Assembly (NCBI GenBank): GCA_012931725.1
Contig: CM022955.1
Location: 15,053,116-15,117,115 of the forward strand
Length of the DNA stretch: 64,000 nt
From: Litsea cubeba
Lineage: Eukaryota > Streptophyta > Magnoliopsida > Laurales > Lauraceae
Reading direction: 5' to 3'
Each line of letters opens with the position of its first letter. Position 1 is the stretch's first letter. The notes beneath the pieces were generated by a model that was given only the letters and a program-made list of their open reading frames with translations, was not told the DNA's origin and did not search any database. A program made the translations under genes and the position numbers. Shown here in pieces: positions 11,140 through 23,878 of the stretch.

Positions 11140-13879
11140 AATGGTCTGTGCGCTGGTACGGACTGTACGGATAACGTCTTGATAAAATCTTTATCTTTGG
11201 TTATAAGGGAGAGAGATTTTCAATACTGCTGGTGACCGTACGAAAATTTTCCCTTTTTTTTTTGTTTTCTATCTTTGCATTTTATATGGAAGATGTGGAC
11301 CATTGGATGAGGGCTTGGAATGGACATCCTGGATGAGTTCTTACCAAAATGAGTAAAGACAAATTAGGACCGGTCCACTTTGTTATAAAGATTCATTTAA
11401 CTTTGCATTATCTTCCAAAAACAAGAACTCTTCCAAGTTATCAAACAAAGAATTTCTAGAATTCATGTTAGACTGAATTCTTAGGTATGAAATTACAAGA
11501 TGAAACAATATGAAATCTGAATTATAAAGGAGTTAAGCAGCATTTTGAATTCCAGCATTCCAAATCCTTCAAATTCTACAAGACATGAATTCTCCAAATT
11601 CTTGCAAAGGGATATTGACCGTAGGATTGGTCTTTCATCTGCCATCTTCCCCTCATAATAGTCTAATTTATCTTTCCTAGTATTGGACAAGCTAATATTT
11701 GCAATATTGCACGTTGTTAGGATATCACACAATATGATATATGGGATATCACACGGTCCTAAGATATCGCATGAATTTTTTTTTTACTTTGACCTCTTAT
11801 GGGGGAATGTCAGGTATAAGGGTAGCTCTCCATAGTATGACTGCACTTGTTGGAAATTTAGATAATTTAATTAGTAATTATCCATTAAGGATTCTATAAA
11901 AGTGATTGTTTTATCCTTAAAACCTGCTCGGGGCTTTAAAATATCCCACCGTGCACTGTAACAATCATCCGAGACGGATATCGTACAGTTTTTCCTACCA
12001 ACTCAAATACAAAACACTCATATTACCCCAATTCAAAACTCTATTTTCTCTTGTTCTTGAGTTTGAGCTCTTACAATGTTTAGTCCAGCCTCAGTGAAAT
12101 GGTTTTAACTGTGGATCTTTTTCTCTCTTTGGTGGAAGGCAACATGCATTATAGAAAGGAGATGGGGTGAGAAAATGTGGATTTTGTGCGATATCTTGTA
12201 TCCTTGGGATATCATGTATTGCCGCTAACGATATTCCACGATTTAAGGGTAAATTATCAATAATGAAGCTTTTTTATAACAAGAGGGGGTTTTCCAAACC
12301 CCTGTTAATAATGTAGTGCGTGGGGCCACACAAGGGACACTCTCTTGATGGGCCTCATGATTGAAATTGAGGCGTTTGAGCTTTTTGTGTGCCTAAAAAT
12401 CAATACCATTCATAACTGGATCATCTAATGAGTTGAGGAGAATTGAGATCCTGTGAGGCTCAGACTCCAGAAACTTATGATGAGGCTAAAGAAAGGGTTC
12501 TATTTGTCGAGAATCTTAGCTGCGCTTGATTGTTGGGAGATTTTCATTCCAAATTGAATGGGAACTACTGATAACCTTCCCTTTTTCTCCCTCGCGGACT
12601 CTGGAATGTGGACTTACTTGCCTCTATTTTAACACATGAGAAACTGGAGTGGGGATTATGGATGGTGCAACACCTTTTTGAAGCACATGGGAGAGGGCCA
12701 TCTTCTCAAAATACAAGCCACTCATCACCCCTAATACTCATTATAGTCTATGTATGTACATCCTCAAGGTCAATTTCAATGGGCCAACCATTAGATTCAT
12801 CAATGGGTTTTACACATGGGACTCTTCCAAGGAAAAAGGGAAAAGTAAGGGGAGTTTATTAGGTATTCGATATTTGCTCAAATCAGTGGTGGCCAATCTT
12901 AGTACAACACATGGCAGGGGTGATGAGTGTTTTGGATTTCCAGAAGATGGGCCCACCGCAAATTCACTAGGGTGTTACACTATAGTACAATGTAGAGGTT
13001 TCATCGTAGTTCTGCGCTTTTGGGAATCCAGTCATCTAACGATTTTCCCACTGGCGGACCGTGATTGATCCTCTCATGTCACTATAGGGAAAATCGTCAT
13101 AGAATCCCAACCCCCCTTTGGATGAGAAAGCTGAAACTGATAGAGCAGGTGGGCTGGGTATTTTTAATTGGTGTCGAGAGGTAGAGAAGAGAAAGACTGT
13201 ATATTGATTACATGCAGTTCAACTTGTGGGACCCACTAAGCCCACTAAATTATTCTAGCCCATGATTTCATAGCCTTAAAGTTATTGATATATTATTTGT
13301 AAAATCTTTTGATTCAATCCTATACCCAGTGAAGATTCAAGGGTAAATTAGCCAACAATCCCTGAGCACGGTCTTCTAAGGCATCAAGGACAACAAATTT
13401 TTCTCTAATGTCTCTAGTCCAAACTAGCTGGAAATATTTTGGTGAGAGGTCCCTAATGCACCACGTCATATATTTTCATGACTAATTTTGCCCCTTTCAA
13501 CCCTCATTTCTAAGCCAAGTGCTCTCTTATTCTTTGTTGTCCCAGAGAACTCCTTCCTTCTTTTTCTCTCTCATTTTCCATTTTCCAATCCTTTCCATGG
13601 TTATGGAGTATCGTTGCAGAGCACCTTTCGTCGCCACCATCCCATGACTTCCGATTCTCTCTCTTTCATTTCTTCAAAGATGAAAACGATTTTGAAATTT
13701 CTCTTTGTATCCAAATCTCTCTCTCTACAACTGATTTGAAAGAGAGCAGTTCACTCTTCTGTTTGTTTTCCCCCTCTCTTTTTTTTCTCAATTGGATCAT
13801 GGTCATCAAGTGTTCTTATTTTGGATTTCGATTTTTATTAGAATTTGATTTTCCGTATTCTGACTTTTGGTGTCGTCGA
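11140..13879. other. Non-coding DNA
   Basis: No gene is supported. The pieces 12240-12300 and 13335-13365 share GGGTAAATTA-like text and could be element ends, but I could not prove a transposon. Pyrimidine-rich text at 13540-13790 resembles a gene leader but is not followed by a coding frame. Confidence 0.5.
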
Positions 13880-14077
13880 GCTCAGATTATCTTTCCAGAA
13901 ACTCTGATAAACTGAACAAAAACTCAGATAAATTTTCCAAAACTCAAATAAATTTATCTGAGTTTTGGTAAATTTATCTGAGTTTCTGGCAAAATGCAGA
14001 CAAATTTATCTGAGTTTCTGGCAAAACTCAGACAAATTTATCTGAGTTTCAAACAACTTTTCTGAGTTTCAAACAAA
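13880..14077. repeat. Repeats of TTTATCTGAGTTT
   Basis: About five to six imperfect copies of AAATTTATCTGAGTTTC occur. They alternate with the complementary AAACTCAGA-type text, so the units can pair with each other. A further pair lies at 14592-14645 on the other side of the gene fragment, which suggests the repeats flank or belong to one mobile unit. Confidence 0.6.
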
Positions 14078-14560
14078 TAGCTATGTGAAGTGGTGCCATC
14101 CGACGACCCACATTCACCAAATTCAAGCAACTCATGCCGGCATCCACTTCTTTAACTATGTCCTCTTGAGTGTCATTCTCCTGTACCTTTGAAACAGTAC
14201 CCATATCATGCAGGGCAAATGGTTTCTCCATGCATGGAAAAATTTCTTAAGGAGATACTCTTATTTTCTACAGTATGGTCCTCATTATTTTTCATTTTGT
14301 CACCAAGCTTCACTGTTGGGCCATTTAGCTTTGAAGACAGCTCCAACTCAGTTCTCCTTGGTAAATTATCCACCACTTGAACTCCTTGCATATTTGTATG
14401 CACTTCTGCTAGGAATGGAGTCATTGGATCATTCTTCTTCAAGAACGAGTGTAACCCCTCAGAGTGTTCCACTGACTCTTGGAAATAGAGCTGGGAAGCC
14501 TCTGCAAAAGCTTGTCTGGCGAGGCTCTCATTGGTCTCAAACATAGATAGAACTGGAAGG
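14049..14560 (-). pseudogene. Unrecognised gene fragment between two repeat patches
   Basis: On the minus strand 14544-14206 gives 112 residues of ordinary-looking protein (ESLARQAFAEASQLYF near the start). A frame change near 14215-14230 continues as ALHDMGTVSKVQENDTQEDI down to about 14090. The composition is rich in charged residues, not like chance translation, but I do not recognise the family. It has no clear start, splice sites or stop context. It is flanked by TTTATCTGAGTTT repeats, so capture of a host gene piece by a transposon is a possible explanation. It could still be chance. Confidence 0.35.
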
Positions 14561-14645
14561 AGAGAAGTTCATTTGAATTATTGCTGAGTGTTGGCTAATT
14601 TATCTGCGTTTTATCTGAGTTTTGCCAAAACTCAGATAAATTTGT

Positions 14646-15047
14646 GTTCTGCTTTTGCTGACGTGTACAAGGGCTGCGTTTTTATCTTTTTCAGTGAGTT
14701 ATTTACAAGAGGACCGCCGTCAGTACGATAAAATATTATGGACCATTTGCAATAAAAACCACTGTTGAGGGGCCTCCGCCCAAATGCCCCAAGATTCAAT
14801 GAGTATAAAATTAAGCATGATGCTTGATCATGCAATGACAACATTACCAAAGTATATGCAGTGGTCGAAGGTGCCCCAAGTGGGCCCCATAGAGCTTGTC
14901 TGTGACATAAATAAGGTTCCAAAAACTCTCCCTCTCGGTAACCACCTGCCGGAGTGATATATACAAGCGAATGATCCAATGTTCACGATATGAACGGTTC
15001 ATATGTACACACCACTGAGTGGGGCCCACCTAATCATTCATCCTAAC
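14646..15047. other. Non-coding DNA before the Harbinger element
   Basis: Nothing supportable was seen here; open frames are short and unlike known proteins. Confidence 0.5.
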
Positions 15048-15050
15048 TAA

Positions 15051-15064
15051 GGCCCCGTTTCTTT
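15051..15064 (+). repeat. Left terminal inverted repeat of the Harbinger element
   Basis: GGCCCCGTTTCTTT, directly after the TAA target copy. Confidence 0.85.
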
Positions 15065-17287
15065 TGTGGAATTCCTGACAGGAATTCCGGTTTTTTGGGA
15101 ATTCCGAATTCCTGTCAGGAATCCAGTGTTTCTTTGTAAGAATTATTGGCATTTCAAAATTCCAGGATTTACAAATGCCAAAAAGCAGGGATTCTGAAAA
15201 ACCCACCACACCATCGGTCATTCCAAAAACCCACCATTGCAAGAATTCAGAGAGATCTCTCCGGCGCTCCAACCGTTGTGATGGAATCTTCGATTTTTCG
15301 GCCACGGTAAGGAGAAAAAATGTCCGTCTCTACTTCTTCTGAGCTTTTTGAGATGATTGGTGTGGTTTTTTTCCCCTCTTTCCTCTTCTGTTTTTGGTAT
15401 TTTTGAGGGTTTCGACTTCGGATATGGAGAAAATGGGGGGAGACGATGACAGAAACTAGATCTGGTTTTTTTTTTTTCTCTTGCTCCACTCCATTTCCAA
15501 AAAATCACTATCCAGAGTGGAATAGCCCTTCAATCTCAATGAAGATCAGCCGAGCGACGGTCCATCTTATGGGAAAGGTTGATCAAACTTGTATCATTTT
15601 GGAGATGGGTTTCTTTCTAGTTTTTTTTTTTTTTGGGTGTTTCTTTGAAAATGGGTTTGATTCAAGAAGATGTGTTTTTCATGCTTTTGGGTTTTTGATT
15701 TGGGAGAATGATTGATATGGGTTCCTTCCTTCTGGTTCTTTTATCATATTAGGCATCTACATCTACATGGTTTTAGTTGAGTTGTTTGCAATATGAGGCA
15801 GGTGAAAAGTTATGGCCTTCGGAATTTGGTGCTGCACACCAAAAACACAATACCATTCCCAACCCAACAAACGCCATCCAAAGCCATACCAGGGCTCTCC
15901 GGCACCATGGAGGGCTAGAAATGTACCCCAGCACCATGGGGGTTAGAAAATCTGTAAATAAATCCCTCCCAGTTCAGTTGTGGGGATCCTTTTGATGGAG
16001 CAAAATCCATAGCGTGACTCTTTTCCCCCACATTTTCTCTACTTTTCCCATAAACTTCAACCTTCTGGGAATTGAAATAAAGAATTTAAACGCCAGTATC
16101 TTCATTTTGTTAACAAACTTGAAGAAATGGGATAATATTTATGCTTTCCAAGTTTCTTTTACCAAATGTCATGTTGTTAACAAGTGTCATTTCTCCATAT
16201 CGTTCAAAGCATTAATTATCAGTGAGATTGAGCAAGAGCTCCAGAAATCCCTGGTTATTTCAAGTAATTATCTATTGGGTAAGAAACTCATTTCTTTCTG
16301 ATTATGGTTGGCTTGCATTTGATTGAATTTGTGATTGTGTGTGTGATTTGTCTTTCTTATTTTAAACGAGAAAGTATTCAAATGAATCAAACTCCACAGG
16401 CAGAGGTGTTCTGAAAAGTGAAACAAACAGACATCTATGATCTTGTTCTATAGTGGAAATAGTATCTATAGATATAGTCTAGCTGGGAAAGTGGCAACAT
16501 GGCTAAAAATTGCTGACAGATGTATGTTTTTTTGGAGACCATTACTATCTATTGTGATACAATTTGCAACAACTAAGGCAAATATTTGGGCCTATAATAG
16601 AAATTCAAACACATTGGTTTAAGGCATAACCATGTTAACAATTGCTTGAGGATGGAATCACATTCTATATTATTGAACAACCCAAGAACTAAGTTCAATG
16701 GTGGGTAAAATGAAGTTAGAGTTGTTTGGTGATATGTCAACTGTGCTTTTACATAAACTTAGAAATAGATGCTATAACTAAGTAGTTAACACAGTGTAGG
16801 CAAAGGTGACATGTTCTGCCCTTGGTTTTTGATTTACCCATATTGGAGACGGGTATATTTGTGGGATTCATGACCCACTGAAAGTGGTGATTTTTTTTAA
16901 TGGCCCCATAAGGGTGACATGTGGCGTTTGTTTTCCCAATTTATAGATAAATTTGAAGTTAATATGCTGGCGAATCCAACCTATTCTCTTTTCTATGTTC
17001 TTATCTTACCATGCCATTTCACATGGGAGGCATCAAATCACTATTGTTTTTAGATTTTAAAAGACAAGGCCTTCTGTGGAGACTGTAAAGGCAAATGGCC
17101 TTAAAAATGCTTTAAAGAAAAATAAATATATTTGTGTTTTCCCATTGCAGGACTGAGCATCAGAAATTCAGTGATTACTAGTGAGATTCTTGTGCTTAAC
17201 ACTCAATGGAAGGTAATATTTCTTTCCCAAACCTGAATTTAATATGATATTAGTAATTCCACGGTAAAAAACAATGGTTTTTGATCA

Positions 17288-18752
17288 TTGGATAGTTGCA
17301 ATGTTATTTTATTCTTGCATCACTTTATTGTATTTATGCATAAGTATTGCATTACAACAGAATCACGCAAAAGACGATTTATACCTGCTGTTGTCGCCGT
17401 CGTGGTAGCATGTTGTCAGTTGGTTACAATGTGGCTATCCTTAGAAGAGGAACGACCTAGAAAACAACGACGTGTTTCATATTTGTCGGGCGAAGAGTGG
17501 GTAAAGGAGCTATTATCCAGTGACGGGCCTCAATGTCATGAGAACTTGCGTATGACTCCCGACTGTTTTATGAAATTACGCGATACACTTATGCAACGGG
17601 GATTGCTTGAAAACACACGAGCAATGACAGTGGATGAGCAGTTAGCAATGTTTCTCCATACATTGGCCCATAATGTTACTAAGAGGGTCATTGCCAATCG
17701 GTTTCAACCATTCAGGTGCCACTGTTAGTCGATATTTTCATAAAGAATTGAATGCAATTTGCAAGGTCTATCCAGATTATGTTCGAGTTCCAGATAATTC
17801 CCCAACTCCATTGCAAATTAGGACAAATACTAGATTCTATCCATATTTTAAGGTTAGTTCATTTAATAGTTTTTTCTTTTTTATAACTAAGTATGACTAA
17901 GGAGCAGAGCAATTTTTTTAATATACATAACTTGTTTGTGATATCAATAGGATTGCATAGGTGCAATAGATGGTACACATGTGCCCGCTCATGTACCGTT
18001 TTCGTTGCAAGCTAAATATCGAAATAGGCATGGCCAGCTATCGCAAAATTGTCTTATGGCATGCGGATTTGACATGTTATTTCACTATGTGCTTGCGGGA
18101 TGGGAAGGATCTGCAGCAGATGCTACTGTGCTTTTTCTCCGCATTGAACAGAAGTGATAGGCTGGCAGTGCCAGATGGTAATGAAACTTTACAACAAATT
18201 ATATGCACATTTTAGATGTATTTGTACACTTAACTCAAGTCTAATTTAGTCATACTTAATTAATTTGCACGTGTAGGTAAATTTTATTTAGTGGATGCTG
18301 GTTTTAGTAATGCGCCCGGATTTTTGACACCTTATAGAGGTGTGCGTTACCATCTGAGAGAGTTTGAGGAATGTCCTCCAGTTAATTCTCGAGAACTTTT
18401 TAATTTGCGGCACTCCTCATTACGTACCACCATAGAACGAGTGTTTGGAGTTGTTAAGAATCGCTTTTCGATTTTACGTATGCCGCACGGTTATTCATTG
18501 ATCACTCAGCGAGATATTGTCATTGCTTCTACTATTATCCACAACCACATAGTTATGCATAATGTTGGAGACCCAATGCTTGAAACAATTTCCATGGCTG
18601 CAACATCTAGAGCTGATCCTCCCTTGATAAGGAGCAGAAACTCAGAAATAATCCCAAGTTCCAATAGAGAAAGTTGGCAAGCATTTCGGGACTCAATAGC
18701 TGAGCAAATGTGGTATGATTATGAGCAGCACCAAGAAGAAAGTGACCAATGA
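17288..18752 (+). pseudogene. PIF/Harbinger transposase (DDE_Tnp_4 family), frameshifted
   Basis: Three exons are seen: about 17288-17852, 17951-18177 and 18277-18752, with GT-AG introns of 98 and 99 bp. A likely start is the ATG at 17429. The catalytic triad is present: D in IGAIDGTHVP, D in LVDAGFSNAPG and E in TTIERVFGVVKNRF. The N-terminal helix-turn-helix-like part includes LRDTLMQRGLL. Two single-base frameshifts break it: one near 17707, where RFQ should continue into HSGATVSRYF, and one in the T-run near 18132, before SALNRSDRLAVPDG. The family cuts and inserts at TTA/TAA, in agreement with the target site here. Either this copy is dead or the two homopolymer-like sites are sequence errors. 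Confidence 0.92.
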
Positions 18753-19046
18753 TAAAGGTAGCAAGAAAGATATCTTTTTGCATGACTGGCTTGGATCGTA
18801 AAGGGCTGTTATTTTTGGTATTGTTTTATGATGTCAAGAGGTCCTATAACAGTCAATGTGTAGTTATTTTTTGTATTGTTTATATGTTTATGAAAACGTA
18901 TAGTTATGGTTGCATATTTTATAGTTGCTAATCACAATGATAACTTTCTTTCATCAAATCTTCATGGTTTTTTTATGACATAAACATTGGCAGAATGTAG
19001 TCCATTTTTATGAGTTAAAACAATTACCTATGATCACATCTCATTA

Positions 19047-20028
19047 GGGTCACAGAGAAAAGATAATTTCAAATGGAATCCAAGAGCGGAGAGGGTTTTA
19101 ATGGACACGCTTCTAGAAATGAAACTTACGGGAAGAAAAGTTGAGAATAACTTCAATAATGCTTGTTGGGAGGAAGCTATAACAAAGGTAAAGAAAAAGA
19201 CTGGATTGGAACCCACTACAGGCAATGCTAAGAATAAGTTCAAAAATTGGCGGACACGATATAGAGAAGTGAAACAACTTCTTAGCATGTTTGGTTTCGG
19301 ATGGGACGATACCCTCAAGATGGTAACAGCTGATGACGATGTTTGGGACAACTTGGAGCAGGTAAATTTAGCATATAAGTTGTATTTGATTACAATATTG
19401 TCTTCATGTGTTTTATATTCAATAAATTATATCTAACTAAATGAACTTGATACAGGCAAAGAGCAAGTTGGCGAAGTATAGACGTATCGCAGTAAAGTTC
19501 TATGAGGAGATCCATGATCTCATCGCTGATGATATTGCCGAAGGTGAAATAGCCCTTACTGGAATTGAAAGGAGCCAGATAAATGCTCCAGAAACGGAGA
19601 TGGACGAAGAAACCATGAATGAGAGTCTTAGGAACTAGCCACATGGATTGGATGATATGAATGAGCCTAATCTGCCTCAGCCTAGTGTAAATTCACCAAG
19701 GCGTACATCCATCCCATCAAGACAGACTAGCACAAGCAGGACCAGTAAGAAGAATAAGTCCAAGACGAGCGATGAAGTAAAAGAAACATTGGATAGGGTT
19801 GCAAATGCTGTTTGTGCTCTTGCGGACCAAATGAATCCGCTTGACAACATAATTCCAAAGATTACCGCAGTTGTTACTTCTCTTGCAAGTATACCACGAC
19901 ATATGAAAATGGCAGTAATTAACTTCCTCATTCGTGATCACATAACTGCAGTGACATTCATGAGTTTGGATGATGACATGAAGTTGGAATGGTTGGAGAT
20001 GAACTTTAATCAAGGTTCATCTAGTTGA
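19047..20028 (+). pseudogene. Harbinger-encoded Myb/SANT-like DNA-binding protein, with one stop
   Basis: The exon starting at 19047 (after AG) reads SQRKDNFKWNPRAERVLMD and continues through a Myb/SANT-like domain (KFKNWRTRYREVKQLL) to 19361. A GT-AG intron spans 19362-19455. The second exon runs to the stop at 20026-20028. An in-frame TAG at 19636-19638 interrupts it after MNESLRN, yet the same frame continues with SPRRTSIPSRQTSTSRTSK and a helical C-terminal region. The short first exon with the start codon was not identified. In this superfamily the protein helps the transposase reach the nucleus and bind DNA. Confidence 0.85.
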
Positions 20029-21409
20029 TATCCCATGAATTTCGTTAAGACTTGAAAGAAGTTTGCATTTTGATGAAAATGGATGGTAGTATGTTTTGAT
20101 GATTAGGAACAAATTACTACTTATTTTGTTGTGATGGATGGATCTAGGAAAACTATTTACTTTTGGATGATTGTAATTACCACATTATGTTGTGTGGATG
20201 GATATGAAGACCTTTAGTACCTATGAATGAATGGATGCAGGCTACTTTTGGATAAACAAATTACTACTTATTTTATTGTGATGGATAGATGCAAGCTTGA
20301 TATGGTTCTATGTGTATTTATGATCTATATTATGTTTGGCAGGTTTGAAATGGATATATATTATGTTTGGCAGGTTTGATGTGGTTCTATGTATTTGTAT
20401 CTATCCTAAGTGACAGACCATTGTGATTCCATATTACATGATCAATTGTTTCCAAGAGAGATGTTTTCAAAAGACTTAGCACCTAAAAAGAAGTGACTGT
20501 CATTGTGTCTGCTGCTCCAAAATTACATGATCAACTGTCATTGTTAGCCATCTAGTATTTGGCTTTATTTGGGTACCCAAAAAAAGTATTTGGCTTTATT
20601 TTGCGCTGTTTTATGTATTTATTTGTTAGACAATTGCTTGTAGGCTAAATATTGGATTGATAAAAATTCCCAATTAGAAATTTTTTTTAGACAGTCTTCA
20701 TCACCCATCTGTATGAAATGTCGATTTCAAAAACTTTGTATTAAGTTGTGGGGCACATCACAGCATCAGAACTATATATTTCTTTTCATTATCAATCTGC
20801 TACTTATATAGCCATCAGAAAAAGATACAGCCTCGCCCCCTCCCTTGCCTTTATTTTTATTCAGCTACATCTATAGGCATATGAAAGAAATACAATCATA
20901 CTACCCCACCCCCTCCCCGCCTTCATTTTTAATAAGCTACATCTGTATGCAATTGAGATGAGTTCAATCTTATATCACCAAACCTGATTGAAGCCTTGGA
21001 TGTGGACTGCCTTAACCCACCACACAAATCAAACAATTGTCTTCCTTTTCAACTCATTGACAAATAATGTTTTTCCTTTTTTACTTTTTGAAATTTGAAA
21101 GTGGGCCCAACATTGAGTCCTACATCTTATCATTAGTACTAAACACATTTACGTATTGAGTTGTAAAAATATATTGATGGGTTAAATTAGTATATAAACA
21201 ATGCATACAGGAGTAAAATTCTAGTCAGAAATCCTTTTAAGTTATGAAATAGGGAATTCAGGAATGACAGGAATTAAGGAATTCTCAGACATGAATTCAG
21301 GCATCAATGAAACAGGAAATTCAGAAATAACAGAATTCAGTAGCTTTACAGAATTCTAGCATTTCAAAATCCCAGACAACCACCAGACATGAATTTCAGA
21401 AATTCTGGG

Positions 21410-21423
21410 AAAGAAACAGGCCC
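21410..21423 (-). repeat. Right terminal inverted repeat of the Harbinger element
   Basis: Its complement reads GGGCCTGTTTCTTT, directly before the second TAA target copy. Confidence 0.85.
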
Positions 21424-21426
21424 TAA

Positions 21427-22757
21427 GACTCCCCCTAATATTCATCGGATCTCGGGGGAGTCTTCCATACAGCACCGCTTCATCTTAACATGATGCAACT
21501 TCTTTTTATATCCAACCACTTTAAAACTGTCCTTGCCAATTTCTTAACAATACCATTTACAATATTACCCTTGGAAACTCCTAACTTATCATATAAACTA
21601 TAAAGGTGGGTCCAATATACAAAATTCCTAAAAGCTTAGTCCAGATTATAATTTTTAAAAGTGGGTCATGTTAGAATTTTTAATGTTTCACTTCACAAAG
21701 GGTGTTAAACATTGTAATTCCTTTAAATGTGGGCCTTATATCATCATTCCTAAATATGAGTCCCCTTTTATAATTTCTAAATGTTCGTCCCACACTATAA
21801 TTTCTGAAGTAGGGTCATGTTTCAATTCCTAAGGGTAGGTCCTGTGTGATTCTTAAAGAATAACAATGGGCCCACTTCTTAACATCTAAACTGCTCAAAA
21901 TCATCATTTCATTATAAATCTATTGCACATTTTATCTTTTCCATTTTAATCTCATTTGAAAAAAAAAAAAACCACGAAGAATCTATTAGTTGGGGATACT
22001 CTAGTTAGAGTTTTTATTAAGGAGCTTATTAAGGGAAATATTCAAGTGAGAACTAGTTTTCACCGTGCTTCCGTTATAACTATTGTTGGGACCCACCTAG
22101 TAACCAATCCAAACCGTGCACAAACGGGATCCCCCATTATAGTTATTAATCTTGAGTTTTGGCACCCATCCAAATGGATTGGACCGTTGGATGGCGGGTT
22201 GGATTTTTTTTTAATATGAAACCATTAAGCTCGCGGGCCATGGATAAAGGGATTAGGGGCATGGGATTGAGTTCAGACTTGATACTTGAGTCATTCCCAC
22301 ATAGATCTTTCCATTCCCTCTAGTCCACCCAGGATAAGTTATTTTGCTCAACGTGTTATAATTCACCCATTTTTGTAACCTTTGATTAGATGGTTGGTAC
22401 AATCCATCTTGGTTTTTTTTTTTTCTTTTCTTTCTTTCTTTCTTTATAGCTCATCTAACAAAATTTGCTAAATCAATAGTCAAATGACCCATGCCACATG
22501 CCAACACGTGTACAATGGCTGCTTTTGTTCACACAGGAGCTTAGGCGCCCTGAGCCTATGAAATACCTAAACCCAAATACAGCTTGAGCCCATGCCATAT
22601 TTTTTAATTATTCAATTGCTTGATCATTCTTTTAAAATGTATGATATTCTTATAATTTAATTGTTAATGCCTAAAACATTTTTATTAACCTTTTAATTAT
22701 TCATTTAAAATGTCCAATATATTTTTTATTATTTAATAGTTTGCTTTAGTTTTTTCA
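21427..22757. other. Non-coding DNA with degenerate short repeats
   Basis: 21600-21900 holds loosely repeated phrases built on a GTGGGTCC or GGGTCATGTT core plus AATTCCTAAA. 21865-21920 matches one arm of the foldback element to the right. A TTTC microsatellite lies near 22425-22445. No gene is visible. Confidence 0.5.
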
Positions 22758-23165
22758 TTATTATAAATGAAATGTTAATTGATTTTGAGCGGTTTAGATG
22801 TTAAGACGTGGACTCGTTATTAGTATTTTAAAATTACATGGGACCTATCTTTAGGAATCAAGACATGAGGCCCTTCTTTAGTAATTATGTCATACATGAG
22901 GTCCATCTTTAAAAATTACTGTGTGGGACATGTTTTTAGACATTAAAATAGTAGACATAGGGCCCATGTTTACAAGAATGTCTAGGTGGACAAGTGCCCT
23001 AAAACCAATTAAATAAAAAAATAAAAAATATGGATTTTTAAAAACTAAAGGTGGGCCCCATTTCTTGATTCCTAAAGGTAGGTCCCATATTTATAAATAC
23101 TAACAATGGGTCCACATCTTAACATCTAAACCACTCAAAATCATCAATCCATTATAAATTATAAT
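22758..23165. mobile_element. Foldback or MITE-like element with long inverted arms
   Basis: The left arm (about 22758-22855) and right arm (about 23067-23165) are inverted copies roughly 95 bp long. They share GTTTAGATGTTAAGA and GGGACCTA...TTTAGG segments. No coding capacity. A related single arm at 21865-21920 suggests a family. Target duplication not resolved. Confidence 0.55.
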
Positions 23166-23878
23166 AAAGTGTTATTTTTTGAAAGGTTTTTTATTTTCAA
23201 AGGCTTAAATGATAAAAAAAATGTTGCACATTTTAAACAAATAATTACGTGATTAATAAAAAAAAATGTTTTACATGTTTTAAATAAATCTTAAGTGACT
23301 ATTGATAAACATTTTAGAGAAATAGTTAGATCTACTTAAACTTCTCATATAATCTAATAATGGGCAACAAATTCAAAGCTCTCTTCGATGGGGTCCACTT
23401 ATAAAAAGATTGATTGTCACATTTTTCAAAATCTTACTCATAATTATAATATTATGCTAACACATATAAAATTTAAAGTGGCTAGTTCTAAACTTGAAGA
23501 AGCACAAATAAATTATCAGCCTAATATTTATGCGACATGCTTAAATTCTGAACTTCAATTAATCTTGATTTTGATTTCGATTAAAAGATTTATATGGGGT
23601 TTTGCATGGCCCTATAAAAAATGTGTCCATAAGTGGGTTCTATTGAGGAGCGCAGTGAATTTATCATCCACTGTTAGATTACGTGGGATCCAAAAGTTTT
23701 ACCCATTTTGATTCATGGCATATATGATAAAAGATAGCCAAATGGCTCCTCACATTCATTGAGCAAAAATTCTTCCACTGCAGAATTTAGATGGCCAATC
23801 AAACCATAAAAGATTGATAAAGACAGACATCTACATTGATACAGACAAAAATTCCCAAGAGGACTCTTGTTGGAGACA

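Larger units (their letters stand above)
15051..21423 (+). mobile_element. Complete PIF/Harbinger DNA transposon
   Basis: The ends are inverted repeats: GGCCCCGTTTCTTT at 15051-15064 pairs with the complement of 21410-21423, matching at 12 of 14 positions. Both are flanked by the 3-bp target TAA (15048-15050 and 21424-21426), the PIF/Harbinger hallmark. It carries the two genes typical of the superfamily, a DDE transposase (17288-18752) and a Myb/SANT-like protein (19047-20028), both on the plus strand. Both ends have subterminal clusters of GAATTCC-like motifs (15069-15120 and 21250-21410), plausible transposase binding sites. Both genes carry lesions, so this copy is probably not autonomous. 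15125-17280 and 20031-21240 hold no other credible gene. Confidence 0.93.

Noticed and set aside
12608..13068. Two overlapping plus-strand frames
   Set aside because: Composition looks random, they overlap in different frames and have no gene context.
15218..15508. Minus-strand frame of 96 codons rich in Lys and Glu
   Set aside because: Low-complexity text in the non-coding left part of the Harbinger element; no domain, no splice context.
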